Below are positions 63,945 to 64,000 of a DNA stretch of 64,000 bases, piece after piece. The notes below the pieces were generated by a model. It was not told the origin of the DNA. It searched no databases and was given only the letters and a program-made list of their open reading frames with translations. Within the stretch, counting starts at the first letter, position 1; each line of letters begins with the position of its first letter. The stretch spans positions 243,883,105 through 243,947,104 of the forward strand of contig NC_084480.1 of the NCBI RefSeq assembly GCF_030035675.1. Reading direction: 5' to 3'. This DNA comes from Rhineura floridana (taxonomy: Eukaryota > Chordata > Lepidosauria > Squamata > Rhineuridae). The position numbers and the translations under genes were made by a program.

Positions 63945-64000
63945 ATCCTGCCCTTCCTCCCAGCAGGAGCCCAGGGAGGCAAACAAAAGCCTAAAAACAC
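63945..64000 (-). mobile_element. L2-type LINE 3' tail (runs off the window)
   Basis: TTATATCCTGCCCTTCCTCC, CAGCAGGAGCCCAGGGAGGC, AAACAAAAGCC is the complement of the CCTGGGCTCC-type L2 tail. Confidence 0.8.

Overview
This window looks like intergenic or intronic DNA from a squamate reptile, most likely a lizard. The evidence is the repeat content: a BovB (RTE) LINE, a 5S rRNA-headed SINE with a BovB tail, tRNA-derived SINEs, CR1 and L2 LINEs, an L1-type element, palindromic hAT and Tigger-like MITEs, a tyrosine-recombinase retroelement with an SGNH hydrolase domain, and a young Gypsy element of Gmr1 type. No host gene exon, tRNA gene, rRNA gene or CRISPR array could be supported. Every long reading frame that I recognise belongs to a transposable element. 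All family calls come from reading motifs by eye, without any search.

Layout. 0-12 kb is repeat-sparse, AT-rich DNA with small MITEs, SINEs and L2 tails. 12.5-15.6 kb holds a decayed Ngaro/DIRS-like retroelement on the minus strand (tyrosine recombinase, then SGNH hydrolase), followed by a CR1 3' end at 15.6-16.3 kb. 17.0-17.8 kb is a CpG-rich block of unknown nature. 19.5-22.9 kb carries L2 fragments on both strands, a hAT-type element with a 14-bp perfect TIR, and the second copy of a repeat first seen at 11.5-12.2 kb. 24.0-26.7 kb is a nearly full-length minus-strand BovB with an internal deletion. 28.0-31.0 kb is a head-to-tail pair of minus-strand CR1 copies.

35.1-54.1 kb is the most structured part. 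Two copies of one hAT-like transposon (TIR TAGGGTTGCCAGGT; the right copy has an 8-bp target duplication) lie in opposite orientation at 35.08-45.80 and 50.16-54.08 kb. The left copy was later hit by a non-autonomous L1-type element carrying only ORF1 (37.56-39.39 kb, 17-bp TSD, pure poly-A) and by a 6.2-kb Gmr1-like Gypsy element (39.558-45.724 kb, 5-bp TSD, LTRs differing by about 4 substitutions and one 2-bp indel). The right copy was hit by an L2, which itself contains a 5'-inverted BovB and a second L2, and by a hAT MITE. Each copy serves as the empty-site control for insertions in the other.

54.1-64 kb holds an L2 with a 424-codon open frame, more L2 pieces and MITEs, a repeat-poor stretch at 57.6-59.5 kb, a 5S-headed SINE at 60.4-60.7 kb, and a Tigger-like MITE (63.14-63.93 kb) split by an almost fully self-complementary hAT element that carries four YY1-like motifs.

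The most interesting signals are: (1) the Gypsy element has its integrase upstream of reverse transcriptase and a SCAN-like segment in its capsid; (2) its long terminal repeats appear to have grown to include an ancestral primer-binding site and leader; (3) the ORF1-only L1 derivative with an in-frame VPVREE minisatellite; and (4) the nested, inverted hAT pair.
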